From Streptomyces colonosanans (GTDB lineage: Bacteria; Actinomycetota; Actinomycetes; Streptomycetales; Streptomycetaceae), in the NCBI RefSeq assembly GCF_001866645.1, contig NZ_MLYP01000060.1, positions 1 through 64,000 of the forward strand: 64,000 nt of DNA, written 5' to 3'. Below the pieces are notes generated by a model. That model saw only the letters and a program-made list of their open reading frames with translations. It was not told the DNA's origin and did no database searches. The position numbers and the translations under genes are program-made. This document shows, one piece after another, positions 1 through 7,809 of the stretch (positions within the stretch are counted from its first letter, which is position 1; each line of letters opens with the position of its first letter).

Positions 1-733
1 CCTTCACTCCGCCGACCACGTCGGTCAGCGCGGCGAAGCCTTTGAAGTCGACGACGACGGTGTGGTCGACACGCAGCCCGGTGAGGTTCTCGACGGTGTT
101 CTGGGTGCAGGCCGGGTTGCCCTTGGCGGTCAGCCCGACCGAGTAGGCCTCGTTGATCATGGTGTTGGTCCGCGTCTGCGTCCACGAGCCGTCGGGAAGT
201 CTGCACGGCGGTATGGTCACCAGGGTGTCGCGGGGAATGGAGACCGCGACCGCGTGCTTGTGGTCGGCGTAGACGTGCAGCAGGAACGTGGTGTCGGAGC
301 GGCCGATGTCGTTCGCGTCGCCGCCGCCGAGCGCGGTGTTGCCGCCGGTGCGCGCGTCCGAGCCGATGACGAGGACGTTCTCGCCCTTGGACGCGTCCGC
401 GGGGGGCCGGTTGTCGGACAGGCCGCCGGCGTCGAAGGTGTTGATGTTGCCGTTCAGTCTGAGGTAGACCCAGCCGGCCCCGGCCGCCACGAGCACCAGC
501 AGGGACACACAGGCGGCGAGCACGATCCGCGTCGTGCGCCCCCGCTTTCGCCTGCGGTCGCGGGCTCTCGTACGGGACCCGTTCTCCCCCGGCCCTCCGC
601 TGCTGCGACGACGCCGGGAGCCGCCGCCCCCGGCTCCTTGGCCGCCGCGGCGCCGCCGGGAGACATCGCTCCCGCCGTCCTCGCCGCCACGGCGACGCGA
701 CGGTGCCGTGCGTCGGCTGCTGGTCATGCTCAT
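1..733 (-). CDS. LCP (LytR-CpsA-Psr) family protein, C-terminus outside window
   Basis: LCP enzymes attach undecaprenyl-linked glycopolymers (wall teichoic acids, polysaccharides) to peptidoglycan on the outer face of the membrane. The visible part has an Arg/Ser/Gly-rich cytoplasmic tail of about 65 residues, one transmembrane helix (TRIVLAACVSLLVLVAAGAG) and the start of the LCP domain, including the VLVIGSDAR segment and the SIPRDT motif with the Arg-Asp pair that contacts the polyprenyl phosphate. Two in-frame ATGs (733 and 727) are possible starts. The gene runs off the left edge, so the end of the domain is not seen. The promoter lies in the 120-bp gap shared with the divergent tatA-like gene. 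Confidence 0.9.
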   Translation of the reverse strand, partial: MSMTSSRRTAPSRRRGGEDGGSDVSRRRRGGQGAGGGGSRRRRSSGGPGENGSRTRARDRRRKRGRTTRIVLAACVSLLVLVAAGAGWVYLRLNGNINTFDAGGLSDNRPPADASKGENVLVIGSDARTGGNTALGGGDANDIGRSDTTFLLHVYADHKHAVAVSIPRDTLVTIPPCRLPDGSWTQTRTNTMINEAYSVGLTAKGNPACTQNTVENLTGLRVDHTVVVDFKGFAALTDVVGGVK

Positions 734-765
734 CGGCGCCCTCATCCGGTCAGGTCCAGCTCCTT

Positions 766-793
766 GGTTGTACAGTTGCGCAATGTAGCAACC
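766..793. promoter_or_regulatory. 28-bp hyphenated palindrome between divergent LCP and tatA-like genes
   Basis: Outer arms GGTTG (766-770) and CAACC (789-793) flank a perfect 8-bp core TTGCGCAA (776-783) with 5-bp spacers. It sits 33 bp upstream of the LCP start. The same TTGCGCAA core with similar flanks recurs at 1355-1362, between the antiporter gene and the small gene downstream of it. The symmetry suggests a dimeric regulator site; the regulator is unknown. Confidence 0.4.
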
Positions 794-854
794 ATTGCCG
801 GTGTGGGTGGCCGGGAGGCGCCCTCGGCCAAGGTGAGGAAGGGGGGAAGCGGTC

Positions 855-1097
855 ATGCTCCGCAACGGACTGGAGCCCTGGCACCTGCTGATCGTGGCGA
901 TCGTCATCGTCGTGGTGTTCGGCTCGAAGAAGCTTCCGGACGCCGCCCGTGCCCTGGGCAAGTCGATGCGCATCCTCAGGAGCGAGGTGAAGGCGATGGG
1001 GGACGAGGGGGTGCCCCCGCCCGCCGGGGCCACCCCCTCGGCCGTTCAGGCCTCCGCGGAGGCCGACGCGGCCCGGCCGCCGGGCGCCGCCCGCTGA
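855..1097 (+). CDS. TatA-family twin-arginine translocase component
   Basis: 80 residues. TatA/E proteins oligomerise to form the pore of the Tat pathway for folded proteins. The sequence shows the family architecture: a short N-terminal transmembrane helix (LLIVAIVIVVVFG, residues 11-23), the FG hinge followed by SKKLPDAAR, an amphipathic helix (ALGKSMRILRSEVKAM) and a low-complexity acidic/Pro/Ala tail. It starts at ATG 855 behind an AGGAAGGGGGG-type ribosome binding site. No tatB or tatC is adjacent, so it is probably an additional stand-alone TatA paralogue. It converges on the next gene with only 10 bp between. Confidence 0.88.
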   Translation: MLRNGLEPWHLLIVAIVIVVVFGSKKLPDAARALGKSMRILRSEVKAMGDEGVPPPAGATPSAVQASAEADAARPPGAAR

Positions 1098-1107
1098 GTC
1101 GCCCGTG

Positions 1108-1338
1108 TCAGGGGCTGGCGCCGTCGAATCCGTAGGTCAACGATTCGCTGTGCGCGCCGAGTCGGCGCCGGTAGACGTACAGCGCCGTCACCTGTGCGCC
1201 GTCCGCCGGGGCCTCGACCCGGCAGGGATAGGTCACTTGCACCACCGAGGGTCGGCCCACGACCTGCATCCGCAGGCCGTCGGCCGGCCCTCCCGTGAGT
1301 ACCGCCGCTTCCCACGGCGTCGAGACATGAAGGCCCAT
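1108..1338 (-). CDS. Small conserved hypothetical protein
   Basis: 76 residues, no recognised domain, transmembrane helix or signal peptide. The composition (mixed hydrophobic and charged, few Arg repeats) and codon bias look genuinely coding. It lies 28 bp downstream of the antiporter gene on the same strand, so it may be cotranscribed. However, a TTGCGCAA palindrome falls in that short gap, which could give it its own control. Function unknown. Confidence 0.6.
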   Translation of the reverse strand: MGLHVSTPWEAAVLTGGPADGLRMQVVGRPSVVQVTYPCRVEAPADGAQVTALYVYRRRLGAHSESLTYGFDGASP

Positions 1339-1366
1339 GTCTGCACTTTAAAGGTTGCGCAATATG

Positions 1367-2641
1367 TTAATTGTTGTGCGCGGCCTCCGAGTTGCTGTGA
1401 GCTGCGCCACTCGGTTCGCCGTCGGTCGGCAGATGAAGCCCGGGCTCGCCCTCCACCGGCGCCGGCCGGGGCGCGGAGCCGCGGCCGATGATGCCGCCGA
1501 GCCGCACTGCCAGGGGCTCGGTGTATCGGGCCGTCAGCGGGCCGAGGATGACCAGGATCAGGACGTACGCCGTCGCCAGCGGTCCGAGCGAGGGCTCGAT
1601 GCCCGCCGTCACCGCGAGCCCCGCGATGACGATCGAGAACTCACCGCGCGCCACGAGCGCGCCGCCCGCCCGCCAGCGGCCCTTGACGGAGATCCCGGCC
1701 CGGCGTGCCGCCCAGTACCCCGTCGCGATCTTCGTCAGCGTGGTGACCACGGCCAGCGCGAGCGCGGGCAGCAGCACCGGCGGGATGCTGTTCGGGTCGG
1801 TGTGCAGCCCGAAGAAGACGAAGAACATCGCCGCGAACAGGTCCCGCAGCGGGCTGAGCAGCGTGTGTGCGCCCTCCGCGACCTCCCCCGACAGCGCGAT
1901 GCCGACCAGGAACGCCCCGACCGCGGCGGACACTTGGAGCTGCTGGGCGATGCCCGCGACCAGGATCGTCAGCCCCAGCACGACCAGCAGTAGCTTCTCC
2001 GGGTCGTCGCTGGAGACGAAACGCGAGATGACCCGGCCGTACCGGACGGCCACGAACAGCACGAGCCCGGCCACTCCCAGCGCGACCGCCAGCGTCAAGC
2101 TGCCGGCCGCCAGGCCCGCCCCGGCCACCAGCGCGGTGATGATCGGCAGGTACACCGCCATCGCCAGGTCCTCCAGGACGAGGACGCTGAGGATCACCGG
2201 TGTCTCCCGGTTGCCGACCCGGCCCAGGTCGTTGAGTACCTTGGCGATGACACCCGACGACGAGATCCAGGTGACGCCCGCGAGGACCACGGCGGCCACC
2301 GGGCCCCAGCCGAGCAGCAGCGCGGCGATCGCGCCCGGCAGGGCGTTGAGCGCGCAGTCGACCAGGCCCGACGGGTAGTGCGTCTTGAGGTTGGAGACGA
2401 GATCGCTGGCCGTGTACTCCAGGCCGAGCATCAACAGCAGCAGGATGACGCCGATTTCGGCGCCCGTGGCGACGAACTCCTCGCTCGCGCCCAGCGGCAG
2501 CAGGCCGCCCTCGCCGAACGCCAGACCCGCGAGCAGGTACAGCGGGATCGGGGAGAACCGCAGCCGGGCGGCGAACCGGCCGAGCAGGCCGAGGCCGAGG
2601 ATGATGGAACCGAACTCGATCAGCAGGACGGCAGAGTGCAC
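1367..2641 (-). CDS. Cation:proton antiporter (CPA2, KhtU/KefB-like)
   Basis: 424 residues with about 12 hydrophobic segments from residue 5 to 375, and the CPA2 pattern LIEFGSIILGLGLLGRFAARLRFSPIPLYLLAGLAFG at the N-terminus. It is predicted to exchange K+ (or Na+) for H+ across the cytoplasmic membrane. The C-terminal tail (after about residue 385) is short and polar with no RCK/TrkA-N domain, consistent with regulation supplied in trans by the gene just upstream. It starts at GTG 2641, 4 bp after the stop of that gene, so the two form an operon like Bacillus khtT-khtU. Specific ion not determinable from sequence. Confidence 0.85.
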   Translation of the reverse strand: MHSAVLLIEFGSIILGLGLLGRFAARLRFSPIPLYLLAGLAFGEGGLLPLGASEEFVATGAEIGVILLLLMLGLEYTASDLVSNLKTHYPSGLVDCALNALPGAIAALLLGWGPVAAVVLAGVTWISSSGVIAKVLNDLGRVGNRETPVILSVLVLEDLAMAVYLPIITALVAGAGLAAGSLTLAVALGVAGLVLFVAVRYGRVISRFVSSDDPEKLLLVVLGLTILVAGIAQQLQVSAAVGAFLVGIALSGEVAEGAHTLLSPLRDLFAAMFFVFFGLHTDPNSIPPVLLPALALAVVTTLTKIATGYWAARRAGISVKGRWRAGGALVARGEFSIVIAGLAVTAGIEPSLGPLATAYVLILVILGPLTARYTEPLAVRLGGIIGRGSAPRPAPVEGEPGLHLPTDGEPSGAAHSNSEAAHNN

Positions 2642-2645
2642 CCGC

Positions 2646-3131
2646 TCACTCCTGCCCGAGGATCGCCACGGCGGCGTCCACGCCCTCGCGGGTGCCGATC
2701 ACGATGAGCCGGTCGCCGCCCGCGAGCCGGAAGTCCGGCGCGGGCGAGGGAATCGCCTCGGCGCGGCGCAGCACCGCCACGATCGACGTCCCGGTCTCGG
2801 TCCGCATCCGCGTGTCACCCAGCAACCGCCCGTTCCAGCGCGAGGTCGCCGCCACCTCGATGCGTTCGGCGACCAGTCCCAGATCGGTGGTGTACAGCAG
2901 GCTGGCGCTGTTGTGGGACGGCTTGAGCGCGTCGATCAGCGCGCCCGCCTCGGAGGCGGACAGTCGCATCGACTGGGCGCAGGAGTCGGGGTCGTCGGCA
3001 CGGTATACGCTCACGGTGCGGGCGCCGTCGCGATGAGCCACCACCGACAGATGGCGGTGTTCTCGCGTCACGAGGTCGTACTGGACCCCGATGCCAGGCA
3101 GCGGCGTCGTCCGGAGGCGTGGTGCAGACAC
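2646..3131 (-). CDS. Antiporter regulatory subunit with TrkA-C (RCK_C) domain, KhtT-like
   Basis: 161 residues. The C-terminal half (about residues 75-160) is a TrkA-C fold (RLAGGDRLIVIGTREGVDAAVAILG), which in KhtT binds ligand and gates the KhtU antiporter. The N-terminal half is the typical KhtT extension. I chose GTG 3131 (VSAPRLRTTPLPG) because it is preceded by GGGAAG at proper spacing; a longer ORF reading 33 codons upstream has no ribosome site and runs through a palindrome. First gene of the antiporter operon. Confidence 0.82.
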   Translation of the reverse strand: MSAPRLRTTPLPGIGVQYDLVTREHRHLSVVAHRDGARTVSVYRADDPDSCAQSMRLSASEAGALIDALKPSHNSASLLYTTDLGLVAERIEVAATSRWNGRLLGDTRMRTETGTSIVAVLRRAEAIPSPAPDFRLAGGDRLIVIGTREGVDAAVAILGQE

Positions 3132-3151
3132 GTTTCTTCCCTTGTTGATGG

Positions 3152-3171
3152 TTGTACGGGTGCACGTACAA
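3152..3171. promoter_or_regulatory. Palindrome upstream of antiporter operon
   Basis: Perfect 7-bp arms TTGTACG and CGTACAA separated by 6 bp, 20 bp upstream of the GTG of the regulatory subunit gene. The position fits an operator or activator site for the antiporter operon. The binding protein is unknown; the orphan response regulator on the other side of the gap is one candidate. Confidence 0.4.
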
Positions 3172-3358
3172 GGCTGCCATGCTGCCATTCCTCGTACGGT
3201 GTCCACATGGGTGTCATGACGGATGGACATGGAGGGCGGACGGCGGGGAAGCTGGTTGGGGCGGTGGCGTGGCCGCGGGCGGAGCGAGCCGGAAGAGGAG
3301 ACGGGAGCGTGTCGCTTGGCAGGCCGGGTACGGGCACGACGACCGGAGGCGGTCGCTG

Positions 3359-4012
3359 ATGCCGGTGCCGACCCGGGTCCTCCTCGCCGACGACCACGCG
3401 CTCGTACGCCGTGGCGTACGTCTCATTCTTGACGCCGAACCGGATCTCGCGGTCGTCGCCGAGGCCGGTGACGGCGCCGAGGCCGTGGCGCTGAGCCGCA
3501 CCACGGATGTCGATCTGGCGGTACTGGACATTGCCATGCCGAGGATGACCGGACTGCAGGCGGCCCGCGAACTCTCCCGCAGGCGGCCCGGCCTGCGCAT
3601 CCTCATCCTGACCATGTACGACAACGAGCAGTACTTCTTCGAGGCGCTCAAGGCGGGCGCCTGCGGCTATGTCCTCAAGTCCGTCGCCGACCGCGACCTG
3701 GTCGAGGCGTGCCGGGCGGCGGTGCGCGACGAGCCGTTCATCTACCCCGGCGTCGAGCGGGCCCTCGTGCGGACGTACCTCGATCGCCTCCACCGAGGCG
3801 ACGGCCTGCCCGAGCGGACCATCACCGACCGCGAGGAGGAGATCCTCAAGCTCGTCGCCGAGGGCCACACCTCCAAGGAGATCGGTGAACTCCTCTTCAT
3901 CAGCGCGAAGACGGTCGAGCGGCACCGCGCGAACCTGCTGCAGAAGCTGGGCATGCGCGACCGCCTGGACCTCACGCGCTATGCGATCCGGGCCGGCCTG
4001 ATCGAGCCCTGA
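3359..4012 (+). CDS. NarL/FixJ-family response regulator, orphan in this window
   Basis: 217 residues. The receiver domain (1-120) has the acidic pair D11-D12, phosphoacceptor D57 in VLDIAMPRMTG, the conserved Thr and Lys (LTMYD, VLKSV). The C-terminal LuxR-type HTH (about 150-212) includes TDREEEILKLVAEGHTSKEIG. By position it corresponds to the regulator of the S. coelicolor SCO5784/SCO5785 pair, whose kinase gene should be adjacent. Here the upstream neighbour is the divergent antiporter operon and no histidine kinase is present. It starts at ATG 3359 after CGGAGGCGG. Likely a DNA-binding transcription factor; cognate kinase unknown. Confidence 0.9.
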   Translation: MPVPTRVLLADDHALVRRGVRLILDAEPDLAVVAEAGDGAEAVALSRTTDVDLAVLDIAMPRMTGLQAARELSRRRPGLRILILTMYDNEQYFFEALKAGACGYVLKSVADRDLVEACRAAVRDEPFIYPGVERALVRTYLDRLHRGDGLPERTITDREEEILKLVAEGHTSKEIGELLFISAKTVERHRANLLQKLGMRDRLDLTRYAIRAGLIEP

Positions 4013-4125
4013 CCGTGCCCCGGTCCGCACGCCCGCGGCGGGTGGCGTGCGACCCGGTGCCGCGGTCCGTCGCCCCCCGGCGGCCACGGGGGAGAGGTCC
4101 TTCGGACACCGCCTACCCTTGAGGC

Positions 4126-5643
4126 ATGACCAGCAGCGACCGGAGCCAGGCAGTGGGCGCCAAGACATACGAAGTTCGCACCTACGGGTGCCAGATGAAC
4201 GTCCACGACTCCGAGCGATTGTCCGGACTGCTCGAAGAGGCGGGGTACGTACGCGCGCCCGAGGGCTCCGACGGCGACGCCGACGTCGTCGTCTTCAACA
4301 CCTGCGCCGTCCGTGAGAACGCCGACAACCGGCTCTACGGCAACCTCGGCCGCCTCGCGCCGAAGAAGGCCGAGCGGCCCGGCATGCAGATCGCCGTCGG
4401 CGGCTGCCTGGCCCAGAAGGACCGCGACACCATCGTGAAGAAGGCGCCCTGGGTGGACGTCGTCTTCGGTACGCACAACATCGGCAAGCTGCCCGTCCTC
4501 CTCGAACGCGCCCGCGTCCAGGAAGAGGCGCAGGTCGAGATCGCCGAGTCGCTGGAGGCGTTCCCGTCCACGCTGCCGACGCGCCGCGAAAGCGCCTACG
4601 CGGCCTGGGTGTCGATCTCCGTCGGCTGCAACAACACCTGCACCTTCTGCATCGTTCCGGCCCTGCGCGGCAAGGAGAAGGACCGCCGCCCCGGCGACAT
4701 CCTGGCCGAGGTCGAGGCGCTGGTCGCCGAGGGCGTCTCGGAGATCACGCTGCTCGGTCAGAACGTCAACGCGTACGGCTCCGACATCGGCGACCGCGAG
4801 GCCTTCAGCAAGCTGCTGCGCGCCTGCGGTGCGATCGAGGGTCTGGAGCGCGTGCGGTTCACCTCGCCGCACCCGCGCGACTTCACCGACGACGTCATCG
4901 CCGCCATGGCCGAGACGCCGAACGTGATGCCGCAGCTGCACATGCCGCTGCAGTCCGGTTCCGACGTGGTCCTGAAGGCGATGCGCCGCTCGTACCGCCA
5001 GGAGCGCTACCTGGGGATCCTCGAGAAGGTGCGGGCCGCCATCCCGCACGCCGCGATCACCACCGACATCATCGTGGGCTTCCCGGGCGAGACCGAGGAG
5101 GACTTCGAGCAGACGCTGCACGTCGTCCGCGAGGCGCGCTTCGCCCAGGCCTTCACCTTCCAGTACTCCAAGCGGCCCGGCACGCCGGCCGCCACCATGG
5201 AGAACCAGATCCCCAAGGATGTCGTCCAGGCGCGCTACGAGCGTCTCGTCGCCCTCCAGGAGGAGATCTCCTGGGAGGAGAACAAGAAGCAGGTCGGCCG
5301 CACCCTGGAGCTGATGGTCGCCGAGGGCGAGGGCCGCAAGGACGGCGCCACCCACCGCCTGTCCGGACGCGCCTCCGACAACCGGCTGGTCCACTTCACC
5401 AAGCCGGACGAGGAGGTCCGCCCCGGTGATGTGGTGACGGTCGAGGTCACGTACGCCGCCCCGCACCATCTCCTCGCCGAGGGCCCCGTCCTGGGCGTGC
5501 GCCGCACGCGCGCGGGTGACGCCTGGGAGAAGCGCAACGAGGCCGAGGCCGCGAAGCCGGCCGGCGTGATGCTCGGTCTGCCGAAGATCGGCGTGCCCGA
5601 GCCCCTGCCGGCGCCCACCGCCGGCGCATGCGGCTGTGACTGA
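4126..5643 (+). CDS. miaB: tRNA-2-methylthio-N6-dimethylallyladenosine synthase MiaB
   Basis: 505 residues, full length for MiaB. This radical SAM methylthiotransferase converts i6A37 to ms2i6A37 in tRNAs reading UNN codons. The N-terminal UPF0004 domain has the three auxiliary-cluster cysteines (C22 in RTYGCQMN, C60 in NTCAVREN, and GGCLAQ). The central radical SAM domain carries CNNTCTFC. A C-terminal TRAM domain (about 370-440) is followed by a Pro/Ala extension ending GACGCD. It acts after MiaA, encoded about 2.2 kb downstream. Confidence 0.97.
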   Translation: MTSSDRSQAVGAKTYEVRTYGCQMNVHDSERLSGLLEEAGYVRAPEGSDGDADVVVFNTCAVRENADNRLYGNLGRLAPKKAERPGMQIAVGGCLAQKDRDTIVKKAPWVDVVFGTHNIGKLPVLLERARVQEEAQVEIAESLEAFPSTLPTRRESAYAAWVSISVGCNNTCTFCIVPALRGKEKDRRPGDILAEVEALVAEGVSEITLLGQNVNAYGSDIGDREAFSKLLRACGAIEGLERVRFTSPHPRDFTDDVIAAMAETPNVMPQLHMPLQSGSDVVLKAMRRSYRQERYLGILEKVRAAIPHAAITTDIIVGFPGETEEDFEQTLHVVREARFAQAFTFQYSKRPGTPAATMENQIPKDVVQARYERLVALQEEISWEENKKQVGRTLELMVAEGEGRKDGATHRLSGRASDNRLVHFTKPDEEVRPGDVVTVEVTYAAPHHLLAEGPVLGVRRTRAGDAWEKRNEAEAAKPAGVMLGLPKIGVPEPLPAPTAGACGCD

Positions 5644-5703
5644 CGCCACCCGTACCGGCGTGCGCCGCGTCTGACTTCGACGCGGGGCGGGAAGGAGTGC
5701 CTC

Positions 5704-5970
5704 GTGCCGTGCAGCGTGGAGTTCACCGAACGCGCCGCGCGCGTGAGGGACAGCCTTCCCGCCGAACGCCGCGAGATGCTGGAGCGTGGCCTCGCGATCC
5801 TCGTCGCCGACCCGCGCCACAAGCTGTCGCACTCCGTGAGTGCCGACGAGTCGACCCGCGAGATCGCGCTCTCGCGGAATCTGTTCGTCGAGTACGTGAT
5901 CAGCGACGGCAAGGTCGTCGTGCTCGTGGTCACGGTCATCGACCTCACGGACGTGCTGATCGAGGAGTGA
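5704..5970 (+). CDS. Small protein resembling the RelE/ParE toxin fold, no antitoxin partner
   Basis: 88 residues. The pattern FTERAARVRDSL...ILVADPRH...REIALSRNLFVEYVISDGKVVVLVVTVIDL matches the alpha-alpha-beta-beta-beta order of RelE/ParE-like proteins, including a FVEYVI strand typical of the family's YRVxY strand. It starts at ATG within CTCGTGCCG (GTG 5704) behind GGAAGGAG. The next gene starts 36 bp downstream and is a dioxygenase-like protein, not an antitoxin. It sits at a conserved core position, so a domesticated or non-toxic role is as likely as toxicity. Fold assignment is by eye only. Confidence 0.6.
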   Translation: MPCSVEFTERAARVRDSLPAERREMLERGLAILVADPRHKLSHSVSADESTREIALSRNLFVEYVISDGKVVVLVVTVIDLTDVLIEE

Positions 5971-6006
5971 CACGCCACCACCCCCGGCGGCGTTACGCTG
6001 CGGATC

Positions 6007-6726
6007 ATGCTTGTCGCCGCAGCCGTCTGTCCCTGCCCCCCGCTGCTCGTGCCCGAGGTCGCCGCGGGCGCCGCACCCGAACTGGACGGTGCCCGTGCAG
6101 CGTGCGCGGACGCGCTGGGGGTCCTTGCCGCCGCGCGTCCCGGCCTGCTGGTGGTCGTGGGCGCCGCCGAGGAGAGCGGGCAGGGCCCGCACCCGGAGGG
6201 CACGCGGGGGTCGTTCCGCGGCTTCGGTGTCGATGCCGACGTACGGCTGGGCGCGGACGGGACGGGCCCGGTGGTGTCGGAGCGCGAGCTTCCGCCCTCG
6301 CTTGCCGTCGCCTCGTGGCTGCTGCAGCGGGCGGGGTGGTCCGACGCCCCCGTCGAGGGGCTCGGTGTGGCGGAGTCCCTGGACCCCGGGCAATGCGTCC
6401 GGACCGGTGCGGGCCTCGCCTGGCGGGACGAGCGGGTGGCCCTGCTGGTCATGGGCGACGCCAGCGCCTGCCGGTCGCTCAAGGCACCGGGCTATCTGGA
6501 CGAGCGCGCGGCCGGGTTCGACGCGGAGGTCGCGCGTGCGCTGGGGGCCGCGGACGTGGCGGCCCTGAAAGCGCTGGACGCGGGCCTGGCGCGGGAACTG
6601 AAGGCCGCCGGCCGGGCCCCCTGGCAGATCCTCGCGGGCGCGGCCGAGAACGCGCACCTGACCGGCGCCCTGCTGTACGACGACGCGCCCTACGGGGTGG
6701 GCTACCTGGTGGCGGCCTGGTCCTAG
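6007..6726 (+). CDS. Class III extradiol dioxygenase (LigB)-like protein
   Basis: 239 residues, fold assigned from the pattern AAAVCPCPPLLVPEV at the N-terminus, a LLVVVGAAEESG strand and the PW...YDDAPYGVGYLVA end. Conserved in Streptomyces as an extradiol-dioxygenase subunit B-like protein. LigB enzymes bind Fe(II) through two N-terminal His. Here the first expected His position (CPHPP in many relatives) reads Cys (CPCPP), so catalysis as a ring-cleaving dioxygenase is doubtful. Its TAG stop codon (6724-6726) lies inside the CTAG that begins the adjacent repeat element, so the very C-terminus may have been altered by insertion. Confidence 0.65.
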   Translation: MLVAAAVCPCPPLLVPEVAAGAAPELDGARAACADALGVLAAARPGLLVVVGAAEESGQGPHPEGTRGSFRGFGVDADVRLGADGTGPVVSERELPPSLAVASWLLQRAGWSDAPVEGLGVAESLDPGQCVRTGAGLAWRDERVALLVMGDASACRSLKAPGYLDERAAGFDAEVARALGAADVAALKALDAGLARELKAAGRAPWQILAGAAENAHLTGALLYDDAPYGVGYLVAAWS

Positions 6727-6994
6727 TGCTCTGGCCGGCAAGGTTTGCCGGAATGCTCGCGGCGTCCGGTGCTGGGGGCACCTCCCACGCCCCCAGGCAG
6801 TGGGGGGCATCGCAAGGCGGAGTATCACCCGCGTACTGGATGTACTCGGGTGATGCGACAACGCGGCGGTGGGGGCCCCTCCCGCGCTGGGGGTCCCCCC
6901 GCTCGAGCGGAGCCGAGAGTGGGGGAGAAGCCGAGCGTGGGGGAGCCGTGCCGGGCGTCGCGAGCCGGTGAACCTTTCCGGTCACAGCACCTAG
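6723..6994. mobile_element. MITE-like element with terminal inverted repeats and flanking CTAG
   Basis: 272 bp with no credible ORF. The left end reads GTGCTCTGGCCGGCAAGG and the right end, reverse-complemented, GTGCTGTGACCGGAAAGG; each is bordered by CTAG (6723-6726 and 6991-6994), a possible 4-bp target duplication. Internal inverted repeats include ATCACCCG/CGGGTGAT around 6823-6855 and G-runs pairing with C-runs. The layout fits a non-autonomous, transposase-less element; similar intergenic repeats are scattered in Streptomyces genomes. It abuts the stop codon of the upstream gene and could also form a strong hairpin terminator in RNA. Confidence 0.7.
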
Positions 6995-7103
6995 CGTCCC
7001 GACAGGCACCGTTTGCCCCGCCCTGGTCCCGGACACGGCGGACGACCGGGAGGCTGCCTGCCCCGCGGTCGTCCGCCGATGTCTTCCGTTGTCGCGGGCA
7101 CGG

Positions 7104-7364
7104 TCAGGAGGGCGGGGGCGACTGCGACGTGTCCGATGGCGTCGTCGTGCCGGTGTCCGGGTGCGCGATGCGTTCTATCGCGTGCTTCGCCTTGCCCGTA
7201 CCCGTGTGGATCCTGTCGCTGTACTTGCCCTTGGTCTTCTCGTCGACCATCTTCGCGGCCTTGTCGATGCCGTGCCCGACCTTCTCCTCGTGATGTTGCG
7301 CGAAGTCCGTGACCTTGTCCCTGGCGGGGCCGAGCTTGGCTTTCAGATTGTCCAGGAGACCCAT
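7104..7364 (-). CDS. MT0933/Rv0909-like antitoxin family protein
   Basis: 86 residues beginning MGLLDNLKAKLGPARDKV, a charged helical protein with repeated Lys/Ala/Asp and a Thr/Ser/Pro tail, as in the MT0933_antitox family (named after the M. tuberculosis Rv0909 antitoxin of the Rv0909-Rv0910 pair). No SRPBCC-type toxin (Rv0910-like) is next to it, so an antitoxin role is not supported by context. ATG 7364 has an AAGG ribosome site. It is the second gene of a short pair with the one 24 bp upstream. Confidence 0.7.
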   Translation of the reverse strand: MGLLDNLKAKLGPARDKVTDFAQHHEEKVGHGIDKAAKMVDEKTKGKYSDRIHTGTGKAKHAIERIAHPDTGTTTPSDTSQSPPPS

Positions 7365-7388
7365 GATTTACCTTCCCTGGCAGGCGAG

Positions 7389-7625
7389 TTACGTGCGGGC
7401 GCCCTCGTCGGCCTCGCTGTCGGCGGCCTCCTCGGCGGACCGCCGCCCGGGGAGTGCGGCGACCTGCGCGGGCCTGACCGCCACAGTCCCGGCCGTGGCC
7501 GCGCCCTCCGCTTCGTCCGCCGTTCTCGCCGCGGCAGCGGTCGTCGGCTTCGTGGCCTCCGCCCCCGCCGACCGCGTCACCTCCACCGTCTTCGATTTCC
7601 GGAGAAATCGATCGAAAACGCCCAT
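7389..7625 (-). CDS. Small conserved hypothetical protein
   Basis: 78 residues, starting MGVFDRFLRKSK followed by an Ala/Thr/Glu-rich, probably disordered stretch. No domain recognised. The start MG(V/L)FDxF resembles that of its downstream neighbour (MGLLDNL), and the two genes lie 24 bp apart on one strand, so they are probably one transcript. Divergent from miaA with a shared 184-bp promoter region. Function unknown. Confidence 0.6.
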   Translation of the reverse strand: MGVFDRFLRKSKTVEVTRSAGAEATKPTTAAAARTADEAEGAATAGTVAVRPAQVAALPGRRSAEEAADSEADEGART

Positions 7626-7809
7626 ATCAACTCCATACGTTACCCGTCCGGGTGAAATCTCGCGTGGCTCGGTGTGTCCGCTTGCGTTGCCCGGGGCGCC
7701 CGATCTCGAACATGTGATCGGAACTCTGCGTCAGGTAATGCCGCCCCCGCAGCAAGGGTGTGGCAGAACGCGTTCGAGATGCGGTCCTCAGGTTTGGGAG
7801 ACTGTTGCG

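Noticed and set aside
62..1135. Long plus-strand ORF antisense to the LCP gene
   Set aside because: Shadow frame of the LCP gene and upstream region; no ribosome site and Arg/Ala/Gly-rich composition.
3979..6861. 960-codon minus-strand ORF opposite miaB and neighbours
   Set aside because: Open only because of high third-position GC on the coding strand; no similarity to any family.
7104..7625. Two small adjacent genes as a toxin-antitoxin pair
   Set aside because: One resembles an antitoxin family but its neighbour has no toxin-like fold; the start-sequence similarity suggests related small proteins.
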